Shown here: one piece after another, positions 32,535 to 44,618 of the stretch | Layout of the letters: each line of letters begins with the position of its first letter | Numbering within the stretch: the first letter of the stretch is position 1 | Assembly (NCBI GenBank): GCA_011754105.1 | Contig: JAAKDF010000008.1 | Span: 1-64,000, forward strand | DNA from: Serratia symbiotica | GTDB lineage: Bacteria > Pseudomonadota > Gammaproteobacteria > Enterobacterales > Enterobacteriaceae | Direction of reading: 5' to 3' | Length of the DNA stretch: 64,000 nt | Made by a program: the position numbers and the translations under genes | The notes under the pieces: generated by a model | What the model was told of the DNA's origin: nothing | What the model saw: only the letters and a program-made list of their open reading frames with translations | Databases searched by the model: none

Positions 32535-33794
32535 TTAAAATTCTTTTCTCAGCCAGCTATTGATGCGTTTAAACCAATTGCCCATAGAGTCGCGTTTTTC
32601 TACCTCTGCCTCACTATTATTCAGGTGACATTCTTTTCCATAGTGAAGCAGACCTACCGCTGTAGAGTAGTAAGGCTCCTTCGCATAATCCGTTAGACCT
32701 GTGATGTTCAAGGGTTGGCCAATGCGTACCTGGGCGTGGAACACCCGTTGCGCACAGGCTGCCAAGCCATCAATATGGGAGGCACCGCCGGTCAGCACAA
32801 TACCAGCCGCTAGATGATGCTTAACCCCTTGCTGATGCAATTGCTCCTGCAATTGCAAAATTTCATCATTAACCAGATTCAATAATTCGGTGTAGCGTGG
32901 CTCGATGACTTCAGCCAGTGTCTGTCTCTGCAGACTGCGCGGAGGACGCCCCCCAACACTAGGCACCTCTACACTCTCATCTTTGCTCACAACTGAGCCA
33001 AGTGCACAGCCGTGGCGAACTTTGATAGTCTCCGCATCGGTTGGCGGTGTGCCGAAGGCGTAGACAATATCATTAGTGACCACGTTCCCGGCGTAGGGGA
33101 ACACTTTGGTGTGGCGTAGCGCACCACCGGTGTACACCGCCATATCCATGGTACCGCCCCCGATGTCCACTACACAGACACCCAGTTCGCGCTCATCTTC
33201 AGTCAGTACTGCATAGCTGGCGGCCAAACCGGCAAAAATAAGTTGGTCAACTTTCAAACCGCAACGTTCTACGGCTTTGATAATGTTCTTCGCCATATCA
33301 TTATGGCAGGTAATCAGGTGCACCTTGGCCTGCATGCGCACACCAGAAAGCCCAACCGGGTTCTTGATGCCTTCCTGATAGTCGATGGCGAATTCCTGAG
33401 GGATCACATGCAAGATGCGGCTTTCATCGCGGACACGCACTGATTTAGCGGTATGCACCACGTTTTCCACATCTTCCTGAGTCACTGTCTCTTCTGAGAT
33501 AGGAACCATCCCTATTTCGTTCTGGCAACTGATATGTTTCCCCGATAATGCGAGGTAAACTGAAGAAATTTGGCAATCAGCCATCAGTTCGGCCTCATCA
33601 ATCGCACGCTGTACGCACTTTACTACCGATTCCAGATCGTTGATGCCTCCCTTATCCATACCGCGCGACGGGCAACCTCCTACCCCGATAATATTGACTA
33701 TGCCATCGGGCAGAATTTCTCCCACCAGTGCGGAGACTTTTACAGTCCCAATCTCCAGTCCAACTACCAGTTTTCTGTCCGTCGACTTAATCAT
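32535..33794 (-). CDS. ftsA: divisome membrane tether FtsA
   Basis: Actin-like ATPase that anchors FtsZ to the membrane and signals to FtsN/FtsQLB. The protein has 419 residues (E. coli 420). The phosphate-binding motifs LVVGLEIGTVKV (N-terminal) and VVDIGGGTMDMAVY are present, as is IVLTGGASHIDGL. The C-terminal amphipathic membrane-targeting helix is seen as MGNWFKRINSWLRKEF. Intact. Confidence 0.98.
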   Translation of the reverse strand: MIKSTDRKLVVGLEIGTVKVSALVGEILPDGIVNIIGVGGCPSRGMDKGGINDLESVVKCVQRAIDEAELMADCQISSVYLALSGKHISCQNEIGMVPISEETVTQEDVENVVHTAKSVRVRDESRILHVIPQEFAIDYQEGIKNPVGLSGVRMQAKVHLITCHNDMAKNIIKAVERCGLKVDQLIFAGLAASYAVLTEDERELGVCVVDIGGGTMDMAVYTGGALRHTKVFPYAGNVVTNDIVYAFGTPPTDAETIKVRHGCALGSVVSKDESVEVPSVGGRPPRSLQRQTLAEVIEPRYTELLNLVNDEILQLQEQLHQQGVKHHLAAGIVLTGGASHIDGLAACAQRVFHAQVRIGQPLNITGLTDYAKEPYYSTAVGLLHYGKECHLNNSEAEVEKRDSMGNWFKRINSWLRKEF

Positions 33795-33865
33795 TATTAT
33801 TTTGCCTGTATCTGAATCTATTGCTGATTACTGTTTTGCTGAGCTTCAACCGCTTGCGAGTCTAT

Positions 33866-34645
33866 CTAGAGCAGCGGCACCCAACCTACCGAGGCACCAT
33901 ATTCATAGCGCAAATCGACATAACTGACGCGCTTGCTTTCCGCCTGAGCCTGCTGCTGCAATAGCGGATAAAGATCGATAAACCGCTGTAGACGACCTGT
34001 TCGTTCATTACGCCCCAGTTCTAACCGAGAGTTATTATCCAAAGCCAACTGCCAGGAATGGCGTGCGCTCATCGCTACCATTTTTAGCGTATATTTGCTG
34101 GCAGCTAACATGCTGCTCATGGCCCGGTAACCCTCTAGCACCTCCTTTTCGCAACCTTCCGGGCCGTAGAGCAGCGGCAATGTCTTTTTACCCACCCAGT
34201 CTCTTGGTTCACTAAACGATGTGCCATCAGCATCCACCCTATGCAAATCATTCCAACGGGCTACCGGCACATACTCCACCAGGTGGATTTTTAGTTCATC
34301 CGGCCATTGCTTACGCACGCTAACCTGCTTGATCCATGGCAGTCGCTCAATCTGTTTCTGGATGACATAGACATCCAGCGTCATAAAACTCTCTGGTGCG
34401 CCCAGTTCCAGGATTGCCTGGCGGATATCATCATTGGTGGTATGGTCACGTTCCCCTGTTACCACCAGCCGAGAAAGCGGCTGGTGGCTGGCGTTTTTCA
34501 TCCATCTAATCATCAACCAACCACTCCATATGCTCGTTCCTAGCACTATCAGCAAGAAGATTATCTCCGCCAATTGGGTTCCATTGCTGCGGCGCGAGTT
34601 GCTTCCCACTTTGCGATCGCGCGCATTTAGAGCAAATTGCGGCAT
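33866..34645 (-). CDS. ftsQ: divisome protein FtsQ, C-terminal tail truncated by a stop
   Basis: Bitopic protein of the FtsQLB complex. A membrane helix lies at about residues 27-47 ([20 protein letters not shown]). A POTRA domain ([19 protein letters not shown]) and a beta domain follow, ending [19 protein letters not shown]. The protein has 259 residues against about 276 in E. coli. A TAG stops it at 33866. The next codons in frame still read IDSQAVEAQQNSNQQ to the old stop at 33818-33820, so one point mutation removed a short Gln-rich tail. Known FtsB-binding residues lie before this point, so the protein should work. The start overlaps the end of ddlB closely. Confidence 0.96.
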   Translation of the reverse strand: MPQFALNARDRKVGSNSRRSNGTQLAEIIFLLIVLGTSIWSGWLMIRWMKNASHQPLSRLVVTGERDHTTNDDIRQAILELGAPESFMTLDVYVIQKQIERLPWIKQVSVRKQWPDELKIHLVEYVPVARWNDLHRVDADGTSFSEPRDWVGKKTLPLLYGPEGCEKEVLEGYRAMSSMLAASKYTLKMVAMSARHSWQLALDNNSRLELGRNERTGRLQRFIDLYPLLQQQAQAESKRVSYVDLRYEYGASVGWVPLL

Positions 34646-34646
34646 A

Positions 34647-35567
34647 TCACTTGGCCAACGCCAAAATTCTTGTTACCAATTGCGAGAAGCTTAGTCCAAA
34701 CTGGCGCGCTGCCATCGGCACCAGGCTATTGTTGGTCATGCCTGGAGACGTATTTACCTCAAGCAGATAGAAGCTGCCATCGCTATCCTGCATCAGGTCT
34801 ATACGACCCCAGCCACGACAGTCCAGCGCGCGGTAGGCGCGTAGCGCCAGCGCTGCTATCTCGGCTTCTTGTTCCGCGCTCAGGCCACTTGGGCAAAAGT
34901 ACTGGGTATGACCAGAGATGTACTTGGCCTGGTAATCGTAGAACATACCTGCAGGCTGAATGCGGATCGACGGCAGAACTTGATCGCCTAGCATCGCCAC
35001 GGTGTATTCCGGGCCGCTTAGCCACTTTTCCACTAGCACTTGGTCGTCATGACGAAAAGGCTCTTCCAGCGCTACCTCAAGTGCGCTACTTTCGCTAACC
35101 TTACTCATACCGACGCTGGAGCCTTCGCGGCTCGGTTTTACGATCAACGGAAAACCTAGCGAAGCGAGGCGATCTAGTAGCGCTGCTTTTTCATCGTCAG
35201 CGTACTGCATACGATTTAGTACCACATAAGGTACTACCGGCAACCCCATAGACTGCCACAGCATTTTGCTACGCCATTTGTCGATGCCAAGCGCTGACGC
35301 CATCACGCCGCTACCGGTATAAGGCAATTCAAGGAACTCCAGCAGCCCCTGTATGGTGCCATCCTCACCGCCACGGCCGTGCAGCGAGATAAATACTTTA
35401 TTGAACCCCTGCGCTTTTAACTGGATCACTGGGAAGTCACGTGGGTCAATGCCATGGGCGTCGATACCGCTTTCTCGTAGCCCGACTAATACGGCAGCAC
35501 CGGATTGCAGTGAGATTTCACGTTCAGCGGAAGTGCCCCCTAGCAGTACAGCAACTTTATCAGCCAT
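34647..35567 (-). CDS. ddlB: D-alanine--D-alanine ligase B
   Basis: ATP-grasp enzyme making the D-Ala-D-Ala dipeptide of peptidoglycan. The protein has 306 residues, the E. coli length. Key stretches are [51 protein letters not shown] cut around the lysine, and the C-terminal metal-binding [16 protein letters not shown]. It overlaps the end of murC by 8 bp and is followed directly by ftsQ. Intact. Confidence 0.97.
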   Translation of the reverse strand: MADKVAVLLGGTSAEREISLQSGAAVLVGLRESGIDAHGIDPRDFPVIQLKAQGFNKVFISLHGRGGEDGTIQGLLEFLELPYTGSGVMASALGIDKWRSKMLWQSMGLPVVPYVVLNRMQYADDEKAALLDRLASLGFPLIVKPSREGSSVGMSKVSESSALEVALEEPFRHDDQVLVEKWLSGPEYTVAMLGDQVLPSIRIQPAGMFYDYQAKYISGHTQYFCPSGLSAEQEAEIAALALRAYRALDCRGWGRIDLMQDSDGSFYLLEVNTSPGMTNNSLVPMAARQFGLSFSQLVTRILALAK

Positions 35568-37038
35568 GATATTCTTCCTCTTTTTTCTGTGGTTGCAATT
35601 TCACTTCAGCCAATTTTCTAGCGATTTTACCTACGTTCCCAGCACCCTGCACCAGCACTAAATCATCGGCCTGTAATAGTTGTGCTAAGATTTCCAGCAC
35701 ACTGTCGGCATCGGAAACTAAAATCGGGTCCAGCTTGCCGCGGGTGCGGATAGTGCGGCATAACGCACGACTGTCCGCACCCGGGATCGGCGTTTCACCC
35801 GCAGCGTATACCTCAAGCATCAGTAGCACATCTACCTGTGATAGAACGTTAGCAAAATCGTCGTACAAGTCACGCATACGCGTATAGCGATGAGGCTCAA
35901 AAATCATGACTAAGCGTTTGTTCGGCCAACCGGCGCGTGCTGATTGCAGAGTGGCATCAACTTCAGTGGGATGATGACCGTAATCGTCTACCAGCATTAC
36001 GCTGCCTGCTTTGCCGTTGACCGTAACCAGCGGGAACTCTCCAAGGAAGTCGAAGCGACGCCCCGTTCCTTGAAAACTCGCCAACGCGCGCAAAATATCT
36101 TCGTCGTCAATGCATTCTTCAGTCGCTACCGCCGCCGCCGCCGCCGCGTTCAACGCATTGTGGCGACCCGGTGCATTGAGGGTCACCGTTATCAGTGGCT
36201 TTTTCTGCCTGCTTAGAGTAAAACACCCCTGCGCACCTAGCTGACGGTAATTTTCGATGCGCACGTCAGCATCGTCACTAAAGCCGTAAGTGGTGATGTT
36301 GCGACCTACGCATGGCAATAGCTCCCGTACTACAGGATCATCAATGCACATCACCGCCCGGCCGTAGAACGGCAAGTTGTGCAAGAAATTGATAAATGTC
36401 TGCTTCAGGTTTTCAAAATCACCCTGGTAAGTGTCCATATGGTCAGCTTCAATGTTGGTGATAATCGCCAACATCGGCTGTAGATGCAGGAAAGATGCAT
36501 CACTCTCATCCGCTTCTGCAATCAGGAAACGGCTGGAGCCTAAACGCGCATGGGTTCCAGCCGCTTTCACTAAACCGCCGTTGACAAAGGTCGGATCCAG
36601 GTCTGCTTCGCCATAAATACTTGATACCATCGCCGTGGTGGTAGTCTTGCCGTGCGTGCCAGCTACAGCAATACCATGGCGAAAACGCATTAATTCTGCC
36701 AGCATCTCCGCACGACGGATCACCGGAATGCGCGCTTTACGGGCAGCGACAATCTCTGGGTTATCGGCGGAGATCGCGCTAGAAACCACCACCACGCTCG
36801 CATCCAGCACATTTTCCATGCGGTGATTAAAGTAAATCATCGCTCCGAGCGCACTCAAATGTTGGGTTACCGTGTTCGGTGCCAGGTCGGAGCCGCTGAT
36901 CTGATAACCTTCGTTAGCCAAAACTTCGGCGATACCTCCCATACCAGCACCACCGATACCGACAAAGTGGATGTTTCTGACGCGTCGCATCTCAGGCACT
37001 ATAGTACGTAGTTTCGCTAATTGTTGTGTATTTATCAC
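35560..37038 (-). CDS. murC: UDP-N-acetylmuramate--L-alanine ligase
   Basis: First amino-acid-adding ligase of peptidoglycan synthesis. The protein has 492 residues. The Rossmann start is [17 protein letters not shown], the ATP loop [13 protein letters not shown] and the Mur motif [22 protein letters not shown] lies near the C-terminal domain. A 76 bp gap separates it from murG upstream. Confidence 0.98.
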   Translation of the reverse strand: MINTQQLAKLRTIVPEMRRVRNIHFVGIGGAGMGGIAEVLANEGYQISGSDLAPNTVTQHLSALGAMIYFNHRMENVLDASVVVVSSAISADNPEIVAARKARIPVIRRAEMLAELMRFRHGIAVAGTHGKTTTTAMVSSIYGEADLDPTFVNGGLVKAAGTHARLGSSRFLIAEADESDASFLHLQPMLAIITNIEADHMDTYQGDFENLKQTFINFLHNLPFYGRAVMCIDDPVVRELLPCVGRNITTYGFSDDADVRIENYRQLGAQGCFTLSRQKKPLITVTLNAPGRHNALNAAAAAAVATEECIDDEDILRALASFQGTGRRFDFLGEFPLVTVNGKAGSVMLVDDYGHHPTEVDATLQSARAGWPNKRLVMIFEPHRYTRMRDLYDDFANVLSQVDVLLMLEVYAAGETPIPGADSRALCRTIRTRGKLDPILVSDADSVLEILAQLLQADDLVLVQGAGNVGKIARKLAEVKLQPQKKEEEYHG

Positions 37039-37114
37039 TCTATATGATCCAGGTTCGGCTTGCCGGCCCCTTAATGACTCTTTAATTCAGATCCGTCGTA
37101 CCGAACCTATGCAT

Positions 37115-38179
37115 TTATTTGGCGGCTCGTATCAGTTCCGCCGCCACACGCTCGGTGGCGTCAGGAATAGCCACCGAGCGTGCCTTTTCAGCCATCGCTA
37201 ACAACATCGGGCGATGCCAACTCGCCAACAGCTCGCACACCGTATCAACTTTAAACTGTGGCTGTTCTATAATCTTCGCCGCGCCGGCTTCTTCCAGTGG
37301 GAGAGCGTTCCAGTACTGCTGACGATCCTGATGCTGGAACGGCACAAAAATCGCCGGCAGACCCGCTACGGCAACCTCGCTGACCGTCAGCGCGCCAGAA
37401 CGGCACACCACCACGTCAGCCCAAGCGTAGGCGAAGGCCATATCATCAATAAACTCAGTTACTTTATGCTGCGTCTGCCCTGCCCTCTCGTAGTCGCGCA
37501 GTCCTCTCTCCAGAGCGCCTTTACCTACCTGATGCCAGAGCGTGATACTATCGCCCAAGCGCGCCGCAATTTCAGGCACTGTCTGGTTAAGCACCTGCGC
37601 TCCCTGACTCCCACCCATCACTAGCACGCGGATGGGGCCTTCTCGTCCTTGCAGGCGTTCAGTTGGCAATGGCAGAGCCAGCAAATCACAGCGTAACGGG
37701 TTACCCACTACCTTAGCCTTCGGGAACGCACCGGGAAAAGCCTGTAATACCGTTTTAGCGATACGCGCCAGCCAGCGGTTTGTCAAACCAGCGATGCCGT
37801 TCTGCTCCTGTAGTACCACTGGGATGCCGCAAAGCCAAGCCGCCAAGCCACCGGGACCGGAAACATAACCCCCCATGCCCAGAACTACGTCCGGCTGAAA
37901 GCGGCGCATGATTATCTGTGCCTGCCGCACCGCCCGCCAGATGCGCAGTGGTGCGCTCAGTTGAGCCTTCAGCTCTTTACCACGTAGGCCGGAAATACGG
38001 ATGAAATCAATCTCAATGCCATGCCTAGGCACCAGATCGGCTTCCATTCGGTCTGCGGCGCCAAGCCAACGCACCTGCCAGCCATGCGCCATCAGATGAT
38101 GCGCAACCGCCAGCCCTGGGAACACATGCCCACCGGTACCGCCTGCCATCACCATTAAACGCTTAGGTTTCCCGCTCAT
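37115..38179 (-). CDS. murG: lipid II-forming GlcNAc transferase MurG
   Basis: Adds GlcNAc to lipid I on the cytoplasmic face. The protein has 354 residues (E. coli 355). The donor/acceptor loop is [33 protein letters not shown] is the second G-loop, and [25 protein letters not shown] contains the UDP-GlcNAc site. Two bases separate it from ftsW. Intact. Confidence 0.98.
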   Translation of the reverse strand: MSGKPKRLMVMAGGTGGHVFPGLAVAHHLMAHGWQVRWLGAADRMEADLVPRHGIEIDFIRISGLRGKELKAQLSAPLRIWRAVRQAQIIMRRFQPDVVLGMGGYVSGPGGLAAWLCGIPVVLQEQNGIAGLTNRWLARIAKTVLQAFPGAFPKAKVVGNPLRCDLLALPLPTERLQGREGPIRVLVMGGSQGAQVLNQTVPEIAARLGDSITLWHQVGKGALERGLRDYERAGQTQHKVTEFIDDMAFAYAWADVVVCRSGALTVSEVAVAGLPAIFVPFQHQDRQQYWNALPLEEAGAAKIIEQPQFKVDTVCELLASWHRPMLLAMAEKARSVAIPDATERVAAELIRAAK

Positions 38180-38181
38180 CC

Positions 38182-39378
38182 TTACCTCTTAATAAACGCC
38201 TGGGCTTTGGCAAGGCGTGTTTCATAATCAATACGCAACAACAGCACGATTGCTGTCGACATAATCAGCAGGCTCGAACCGCCATAGCTAATCAGCGGCA
38301 ACGTTAAACCTTTGGTCGGTAACAGGCAAGCTGCAGCACCGACGTTAACCAGTGCCTGGAAGCTGAACCACACGCCAATCGAGCAGGCCAGGAAGCCGGA
38401 AAATCGTTGATCACTCGCCAAGGCGCGGCGACCGATCGCCATCGCGCGAAAAGCGACAAAGAATACCATCAACAAGGTTGAAACCACACCGATATAGCCC
38501 AGTTCTTCACCTAAAATTGAGAAAATAAAGTCAGTGTGCGCCTCTGGCAAATATTCCAATTTATGCACCGAGTTGCCTAGCCCTTGCCCCCATAACTCGC
38601 CACGGCCAAACGCCATTAACGACTGGGTCAGTTGGTAGCCGCTGCCAAACTGATCATCCCAGGGATTCCAGAACGATGTCACACGGCGCATACGATAAGG
38701 ATCGGCAATAATCAGCAGCACAACGGCGAATACGCCTGAGCCGATCATCGCCAGGAATTGCAATATCTTCGCCCCTGCCAGGAACAACATCGCCAAGGTA
38801 GTAATAAAGAGTACAACAACGGTGCCAAGATCTGGCTGTGCCAACAGCAGCACTGCTAACACCACCATCACCCCCATCGGCTTGCAGAAGCCCCAAAAGT
38901 TGCGGCGTACCTCTTTAACCTTGCGCACCAGATAGCTCGCCAGATAGCAGAATAGCGATAGCTTGGATAACTCCGCTGGCTGAATGCGCAACGGGCCTAG
39001 CGCAATCCAGCGTGATGCCCCGTTTACCGAGCGGCCGCCTACCAGCACTATCAGTAACATCACCATCGACATCAACACCATCACGCTGCTGTAACGCTGC
39101 CAAACGTCCATCGGGATACGCAAAGTAACCGTCGATAGGCCAAAAGCCAGGCCGAGATATAATGCCTCACGCTTAGCGAACAGGAAAGGATCGTCCGCCA
39201 GACGCTGGCCGATCGGCATTGAAGCCGATGTCACAATCACAAAGCCGATAATAGCCAACCCAAAGGTCAACCACACTAGTGTGCTGTCGTACATCACATT
39301 GGAAGAATCGTCGCGTGATCCCACCTCCCAGTTTTTTACCCATTCTCTCAGACCAAAGTTCGGCAGGCGTAGTCTCAT
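38182..39378 (-). CDS. ftsW: septal peptidoglycan glycosyltransferase FtsW
   Basis: SEDS-family polymerase working with FtsI. The protein has 398 residues (E. coli 414; the N-terminus is a little shorter) with about ten hydrophobic helices. Conserved segments include [23 protein letters not shown] and [19 protein letters not shown], then [10 protein letters not shown] near the end. It overlaps murD by 4 bp (ATGA). Intact. Confidence 0.97.
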   Translation of the reverse strand: MRLRLPNFGLREWVKNWEVGSRDDSSNVMYDSTLVWLTFGLAIIGFVIVTSASMPIGQRLADDPFLFAKREALYLGLAFGLSTVTLRIPMDVWQRYSSVMVLMSMVMLLIVLVGGRSVNGASRWIALGPLRIQPAELSKLSLFCYLASYLVRKVKEVRRNFWGFCKPMGVMVVLAVLLLAQPDLGTVVVLFITTLAMLFLAGAKILQFLAMIGSGVFAVVLLIIADPYRMRRVTSFWNPWDDQFGSGYQLTQSLMAFGRGELWGQGLGNSVHKLEYLPEAHTDFIFSILGEELGYIGVVSTLLMVFFVAFRAMAIGRRALASDQRFSGFLACSIGVWFSFQALVNVGAAACLLPTKGLTLPLISYGGSSLLIMSTAIVLLLRIDYETRLAKAQAFIKR

Positions 39379-40694
39379 CTGCCAAGCTCCTGTGCCAAGC
39401 GGACGAAACTATCACCACGCACTGCAAAATTACGGAACTGATCAAGGCTAGCGCACGCCGGTGACAACAACACCATATCACCAGGTTGTACCCGACAGGC
39501 GATGTCGCGCATCGCCTGTTCCAAGGTTTCGGTCAAGCTAGCTACTGCTGGACGCAGCTGCACCAACTGTGCGCCGTCGCGGCCAAAACAGTACAGACGC
39601 ACATTGTCGCCTTGCAGATAGCACACCAGCGGGGAAAAGTCCGCAGACTTGCCGTCACCACCCAGCAGCAGATGCAGCGTACCTTTCACTTGCAAACCCT
39701 TCAGCGCTGCTTCGGTACTACCAACGTTAGTGGCTTTGGAGTCGTTGATCCAGAGCACACCATTGCATTCCCACACCCACTGAAAACGGTGCGGCAGGCC
39801 GTTGAAGGTAGTCAGTGCCTTCAGACTGGCGGCGCGCGGGATATTAACGGCATCAGCCAGCGCTAGTGCTGCCAGGGCATTGGTGTAGTTATGACGGCCA
39901 GTCAGCTTCATCTCGCGGCTATTCAGCACTTTCTCACCACGCACCCGTAACCAGGTTTCGCCTTGCTGACAGTTAATGTAGTAGTCGCCCACATCCACAC
40001 CGAAGCTTACGCAGCGTGCGTCAGTACCGCGCACCGGCAGAGTCCATACGTCGTCGGTATTCACTACGCAAACACCCGCGTTCTCATAAATACGTAATTT
40101 GGCCACGCGATATTGCTGTAAACCAAACGGATAGCGATCAATATGATCTTCGGTGACATTCAGCACGGTCGCCGCTGCCGCTCGCAGGCTATGGGTGGTT
40201 TCCAGTTGGAAGCTCGATAGCTCCAGCACGTACAGTTGGCATTCCTGACGTAGCAATCTCAACATTGGCAGTCCGATATTGCCGCCAATGCCCACCGCCC
40301 AGCTAGCGGTTTTCGCCATCTCACCCACTAAGGTGGTAACGGTGCTTTTGCCATTAGATCCGGTGATCGCCACGATTGGTGCCTGTGCTTCGCGACAGAA
40401 TAGTTCAACATCGCCGACAATTTCCACGCAGGCGTCTGCAGCGGCGATTAACGTCGGCGTCGCCAGCGCAACGCCTGGGCTGGCGACGATCAAATCCGCC
40501 GCCAGCAGCCAGTCCTGACGCATGCTGCCTAGGTGGCGTTCTAAGCTTCCAGGCAACGTATCCAGCCCTGGCGGTGAGACGCGGGTATCCATAACGCGTG
40601 GCATAATGCCGCGCGCCATAAAGAAATCAACACAGGCCAGCCCAGTAAGCCCCAACCCAATGATCACGACTTTTTTACCCTGATAATCTGCCAT
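39375..40694 (-). CDS. murD: UDP-N-acetylmuramoylalanine--D-glutamate ligase
   Basis: Adds D-Glu to UDP-MurNAc-L-Ala. The protein has about 439 residues from [19 protein letters not shown]. The ATP loop is [17 protein letters not shown], the Mur motif [11 protein letters not shown], and the C-terminal [12 protein letters not shown] is present. I start at 40694; upstream codons belong to mraY. Spacing of two bases to mraY. Intact. Confidence 0.97.
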   Translation of the reverse strand: MADYQGKKVVIIGLGLTGLACVDFFMARGIMPRVMDTRVSPPGLDTLPGSLERHLGSMRQDWLLAADLIVASPGVALATPTLIAAADACVEIVGDVELFCREAQAPIVAITGSNGKSTVTTLVGEMAKTASWAVGIGGNIGLPMLRLLRQECQLYVLELSSFQLETTHSLRAAAATVLNVTEDHIDRYPFGLQQYRVAKLRIYENAGVCVVNTDDVWTLPVRGTDARCVSFGVDVGDYYINCQQGETWLRVRGEKVLNSREMKLTGRHNYTNALAALALADAVNIPRAASLKALTTFNGLPHRFQWVWECNGVLWINDSKATNVGSTEAALKGLQVKGTLHLLLGGDGKSADFSPLVCYLQGDNVRLYCFGRDGAQLVQLRPAVASLTETLEQAMRDIACRVQPGDMVLLSPACASLDQFRNFAVRGDSFVRLAQELGR

Positions 40695-40696
40695 GA

Positions 40697-41779
40697 TTAC
40701 CGCACCTTCAGCGTTGACAGGCCAATCAGCACCAGCATTAGCGAAATAATCCAGAAGCGCACAATCACGCGCGGTTCCGGCCATCCTTTCAATTCATAGT
40801 GATGATGAATTGGTGCCATGCGAAAAATACGTTGCCCACGCAGCTTGAACGATCCCACCTGCAAAATGACCGACAGCGTTTCAATCACGAACACACCTCC
40901 CATAATCAATAACAGGAACTCCTGACGCAGCAGCACCGCTATAGTGCCCAATGCCCCGCCCAATGCTAACGAACCCACATCTCCCATAAATACCTGTGCT
41001 GGATAAGTATTAAACCACAGGAAGCCCAGGCCAGCACCGACGATAGCGGTACAGAAGATCACTAATTCACCGGCATGACGAAGATACGGAATATGCAGGT
41101 AGCTGGCAAAGTTCATGTTACCTGTCGCCCAGGCTACCAGCGCAAGTCCAGCGGCGACAAACACCGTTGGCATTATCGCTAAGCCATCCAGCCCGTCGGT
41201 TAGATTAACCGCGTTGCTGGTGCCGACGATCACGGTATAAGCCAGCAGCACATACAGCAGACCGAGTTGCGGCACGATGTCCTTAAAAAATGGCACTACC
41301 AGTTCGGTGGTAGGCGTGTCTTTGCCTACGGCATACATGGTGATGGCGACGGCTAAAGCTATCACTGATTGCCAGAAGTACTTCCATCGAGCGACCAGCC
41401 CCTTGGTGTCTTTACGCACCACCTTACGATAGTCATCAATAAATCCGACGATGCCATAACTTACCAGAACCAACAGCACGCACCACACATAAGGGTTGGA
41501 TGGGTAAGCCCACATCAGCACTGAAATGGTGATAGAAATCAGGACCATGGTGCCACCCATGGTCGGCGTGCCGCGTTTGCTAAAGTGTGATTCAGGGCCA
41601 TCGGCGCGCACCACCTGGCCGAAAGACATTTTCTGTAGATGCGTGATCACCCGAGGCCCCATCCACAGCGAAAGGAACAGTGCTGTCAGCAGGCTGACAA
41701 TAGCCCTGAACGTCAGATAGGAAAAGACGTTAAATCCTGAATAATATTTGACCAAATACTCAGCCAACCAAACTAGCAT
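40697..41779 (-). CDS. mraY: phospho-MurNAc-pentapeptide translocase MraY
   Basis: Polytopic enzyme making lipid I from undecaprenyl phosphate. The protein has 360 residues, exactly the E. coli length, with about ten helices. The Mg-binding and catalytic motifs are [24 protein letters not shown] and the [17 protein letters not shown] loop. It overlaps the end of murF by 7 bp. Intact. Confidence 0.98.
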   Translation of the reverse strand: MLVWLAEYLVKYYSGFNVFSYLTFRAIVSLLTALFLSLWMGPRVITHLQKMSFGQVVRADGPESHFSKRGTPTMGGTMVLISITISVLMWAYPSNPYVWCVLLVLVSYGIVGFIDDYRKVVRKDTKGLVARWKYFWQSVIALAVAITMYAVGKDTPTTELVVPFFKDIVPQLGLLYVLLAYTVIVGTSNAVNLTDGLDGLAIMPTVFVAAGLALVAWATGNMNFASYLHIPYLRHAGELVIFCTAIVGAGLGFLWFNTYPAQVFMGDVGSLALGGALGTIAVLLRQEFLLLIMGGVFVIETLSVILQVGSFKLRGQRIFRMAPIHHHYELKGWPEPRVIVRFWIISLMLVLIGLSTLKVR

Positions 41780-43134
41780 GGTGTTTTCTCCTGTAGCGCA
41801 CAGACCACCTGCTGCATTGAGGCACGACGTGAACCCTTGATTAACACAGTAATGACCTCATGTTCCGCCAGTAATTCTAACACGCGCGCAATCACGGCTT
41901 TTTTGTCCTGATAATGTTCGCCGTTGCCAGAAGCAACGCTCAGCACCCGGCTAAAACCGCCGGCGCTGATTACCTTGTCGATACCTGCCAGACGGGCAGC
42001 TTCACCCACCTGACGATGGCACTCTTGAGCCTCTGCCCCCAGTTCGTCCATGTCACCCACCACCATCACGCGGTAACCCGGCATATCCCCCAGCACCTGC
42101 GCGGCAATGTTCATCGACCCAACGTTTGCATTGTAACTGTCATCCAACAGTAGCTTGTTTGCTGCCAACACGATCGGAAACATACGCCCTGGCACCGCTT
42201 GCAACTGTCTCAGACCCTGGCGCACTGACTGGAGGGAAGCCCCCACCGACATTGCCAGCGCTGCCGCCGCCAAGGCATTGGCCACGTTGTGGCAGCCAGG
42301 CAGCGGCAGCAAGATCTCAGCGCTGCCAAACGGGCTGTGTAGCTGGAACTGCGTGCTGTTGCCATCGCCCCGCACTTCGCTGGCGAAGAACTCTACACCT
42401 GCGCTGGCTTGTAGCGAGAAGCACCGGACGGTCTTGCCGCTCAGCATGCTCTGCCAGTGCGGCCAGTCGTTATTGTCGGCGTTGATAATCGCTACGCCAT
42501 CAGCTGGCAGGCCGGTAAAAATTTCCCCTTTCGCCTGAGCAACCCCCGACAATGAACCGAAACCTTCCAGATGGGCAGCCGCCAGGTTATTTATCAGGGC
42601 AGCCTGCGGACGCGCCAATGCGCTAGTATAGGCAATTTCGCCAATATGGTTAGCGCCCAGTTCAATTACCGCAAAATCATGCTGCGGTTGCAGACGCAAC
42701 AGTGTCAGCGGCACGCCGATATCATTGTTAAAGTTACCGGCGGTGTACAGCACCTCACCGCATTCACTGAGAATGGCGGCGGTCATTTCTTTTACTGATG
42801 TTTTGCCAGAGGAGCCAGTCAGCGCCACCAAGCGCGCCGGTATCTGTTGACGCACCCAGGCGGCGAGTTGCCCCAATGCTATGCGGGTATCTGCCACCAC
42901 CAACTGAGGTGCATCCAGCGCTAGACGCTGACTTACCAGTAACGCCACAGCCCCTGCTGCCAAGGCAGCGGCAGCAAAATCGTGCGCGTCGAAACGCTCG
43001 CCCTTCAAAGCCACAAATAGGCAACCGGCGGTTACTTTGCGGTTATCTGTCTTCACCTCAATAATTTGGCTATCGGCCCCGATCAACTCAGCGCTTAATA
43101 TCTCAGCCAATACCAAAAGGGAGACAGGGATCAT
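41773..43134 (-). CDS. murF: UDP-MurNAc-tripeptide--D-Ala-D-Ala ligase
   Basis: Joins the DdlB product to the UDP-MurNAc tripeptide. The protein has 453 residues. The ATP loop is [18 protein letters not shown], and [11 protein letters not shown] and [13 protein letters not shown] follow the family. It overlaps murE by 4 bp. Intact. Confidence 0.98.
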   Translation of the reverse strand: MIPVSLLVLAEILSAELIGADSQIIEVKTDNRKVTAGCLFVALKGERFDAHDFAAAALAAGAVALLVSQRLALDAPQLVVADTRIALGQLAAWVRQQIPARLVALTGSSGKTSVKEMTAAILSECGEVLYTAGNFNNDIGVPLTLLRLQPQHDFAVIELGANHIGEIAYTSALARPQAALINNLAAAHLEGFGSLSGVAQAKGEIFTGLPADGVAIINADNNDWPHWQSMLSGKTVRCFSLQASAGVEFFASEVRGDGNSTQFQLHSPFGSAEILLPLPGCHNVANALAAAALAMSVGASLQSVRQGLRQLQAVPGRMFPIVLAANKLLLDDSYNANVGSMNIAAQVLGDMPGYRVMVVGDMDELGAEAQECHRQVGEAARLAGIDKVISAGGFSRVLSVASGNGEHYQDKKAVIARVLELLAEHEVITVLIKGSRRASMQQVVCALQEKTPC

Positions 43135-44618
43135 GCCAGCCTCCCCAACAGTCGAGCTACAGTGGCGCAGTCAGAGTAGTATAGACGTCTGTTACCCACT
43201 AGTTGGTAATCCTGGTGGCCTTTACCAGCCACCAGCACGACATCTTGTTCCTGCGCCTGCATGATAGCTTTGGTCACCGCTTCAGCGCGGCAAGGGATCA
43301 CCATCGCTTGCCCGGCGTCCAGCAGCCCGGCAAGAATATCATTGATGATCGCCTGGGGTTCTTCGGTACGCGGATTGTCATCGGTGAGCACCACCCGATC
43401 GGCAAACTGCTCGGCGATCCCGCCCATCAATGGCCGCTTGCCCTTGTCACGATCGCCGCCGCAGCCGAAGACACACCATAGCCGCCCATGGCAATGCACG
43501 CGTGTCGCTTCCAACGTTTTTTCTAGCGCATCGGGCGTATGGGCGTAATCCACCACTACCGTTGGTTTGCCATGAGCTTTAAACACTTCCATCCGTCCGC
43601 ACACCGGTTGTAGACGGCTACCGGTTTCTACAAGCTTATCCAGCGGATAGCCCAGTGCCAGCAACGTTGCCAACGCCAACAGCAAATTGTTGACGTTGAA
43701 GGCCCCCATGAGCTGGCTTACGATTTCTCCATCGCCCCAGTTGGATCTGAATCGGATGGTAGCACCGTTGTCCTGATAGCTGATCGCAGTGGTTTTCAAC
43801 CAGCGGCAGTGACAGCCCGGCAGCAGGTTATCCTGCATGGTGACCGCCACTGCATCCGGCAATTTTCTTAACCACTGCTGCCCGACCTGGTCATCAGCAT
43901 TGATGACTATCTGGCCGACATCATGCACAGCGAACAGTGTCCATTTAGCCGATTCATAATTAGCCATATCACCGTGGTAATCCAGGTGATCGCGGCTCAG
44001 GTTGGTGAAGACCGCAGCGGCAAATGGCAACGTCGCTACCCGGTGTTGTACCAGCCCGTGGGAGGAAACCTCCATGGCAGCGAAGGTCGCACCTTGCTCA
44101 GCCAAATCGTTTAATTGGTATTGTAGATCCACCGCAGAGCCAGTAGTATTCTCAGCCGGGCAGACATGGTTCAGCAGTCCATTGCCAACGGTCCCTAGTA
44201 CCGCACTGGTTTCACCCAGCAGTTGGCTCCATTGCGCCAGCAGTTGTGTGGTCGTGGTTTTGCCATTGGTGCCAGTGACGCCAACCAGGCGCAGACGCTC
44301 GGCGGGCTGGTGGTAAAAACGCCCGGCTAGCGCGGAAAGGCGCTGGTTCAGTTGGCTCAGATAGATAATCGGCACGCCATGCATTTCAATGATGGCACCG
44401 TCTTCGGCCTCACCATCGGCTTCGGCAATCACCGCAACAGCTCCCTGGGCGATAGCCTGTGGCATATAGCGGCGTCCATCCGTTTTGTGACCCACAACAG
44501 CAACAAAGAGATCCCCAGGCACAGCAATACGGCTGTCTAAGATCATTTCCCGTAGCGCGCGGCTGGGTGCTAAAGGTACCCACAGGCCGAGCAAATCGCG
44601 CAAATTACGATCTGCCAC
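43131..44618 (-). CDS. murE: UDP-MurNAc-L-Ala-D-Glu--meso-diaminopimelate ligase
   Basis: Adds meso-diaminopimelate. The protein has 495 residues, the E. coli length. The ATP loop is [16 protein letters not shown]. The diaminopimelate-specific motif DNPRTEEP is present, so the wall is of the usual Gram-negative chemistry. It overlaps ftsI by 14 bp. Confidence 0.98.
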   Translation of the reverse strand: MADRNLRDLLGLWVPLAPSRALREMILDSRIAVPGDLFVAVVGHKTDGRRYMPQAIAQGAVAVIAEADGEAEDGAIIEMHGVPIIYLSQLNQRLSALAGRFYHQPAERLRLVGVTGTNGKTTTTQLLAQWSQLLGETSAVLGTVGNGLLNHVCPAENTTGSAVDLQYQLNDLAEQGATFAAMEVSSHGLVQHRVATLPFAAAVFTNLSRDHLDYHGDMANYESAKWTLFAVHDVGQIVINADDQVGQQWLRKLPDAVAVTMQDNLLPGCHCRWLKTTAISYQDNGATIRFRSNWGDGEIVSQLMGAFNVNNLLLALATLLALGYPLDKLVETGSRLQPVCGRMEVFKAHGKPTVVVDYAHTPDALEKTLEATRVHCHGRLWCVFGCGGDRDKGKRPLMGGIAEQFADRVVLTDDNPRTEEPQAIINDILAGLLDAGQAMVIPCRAEAVTKAIMQAQEQDVVLVAGKGHQDYQLVGNRRLYYSDCATVARLLGRLA

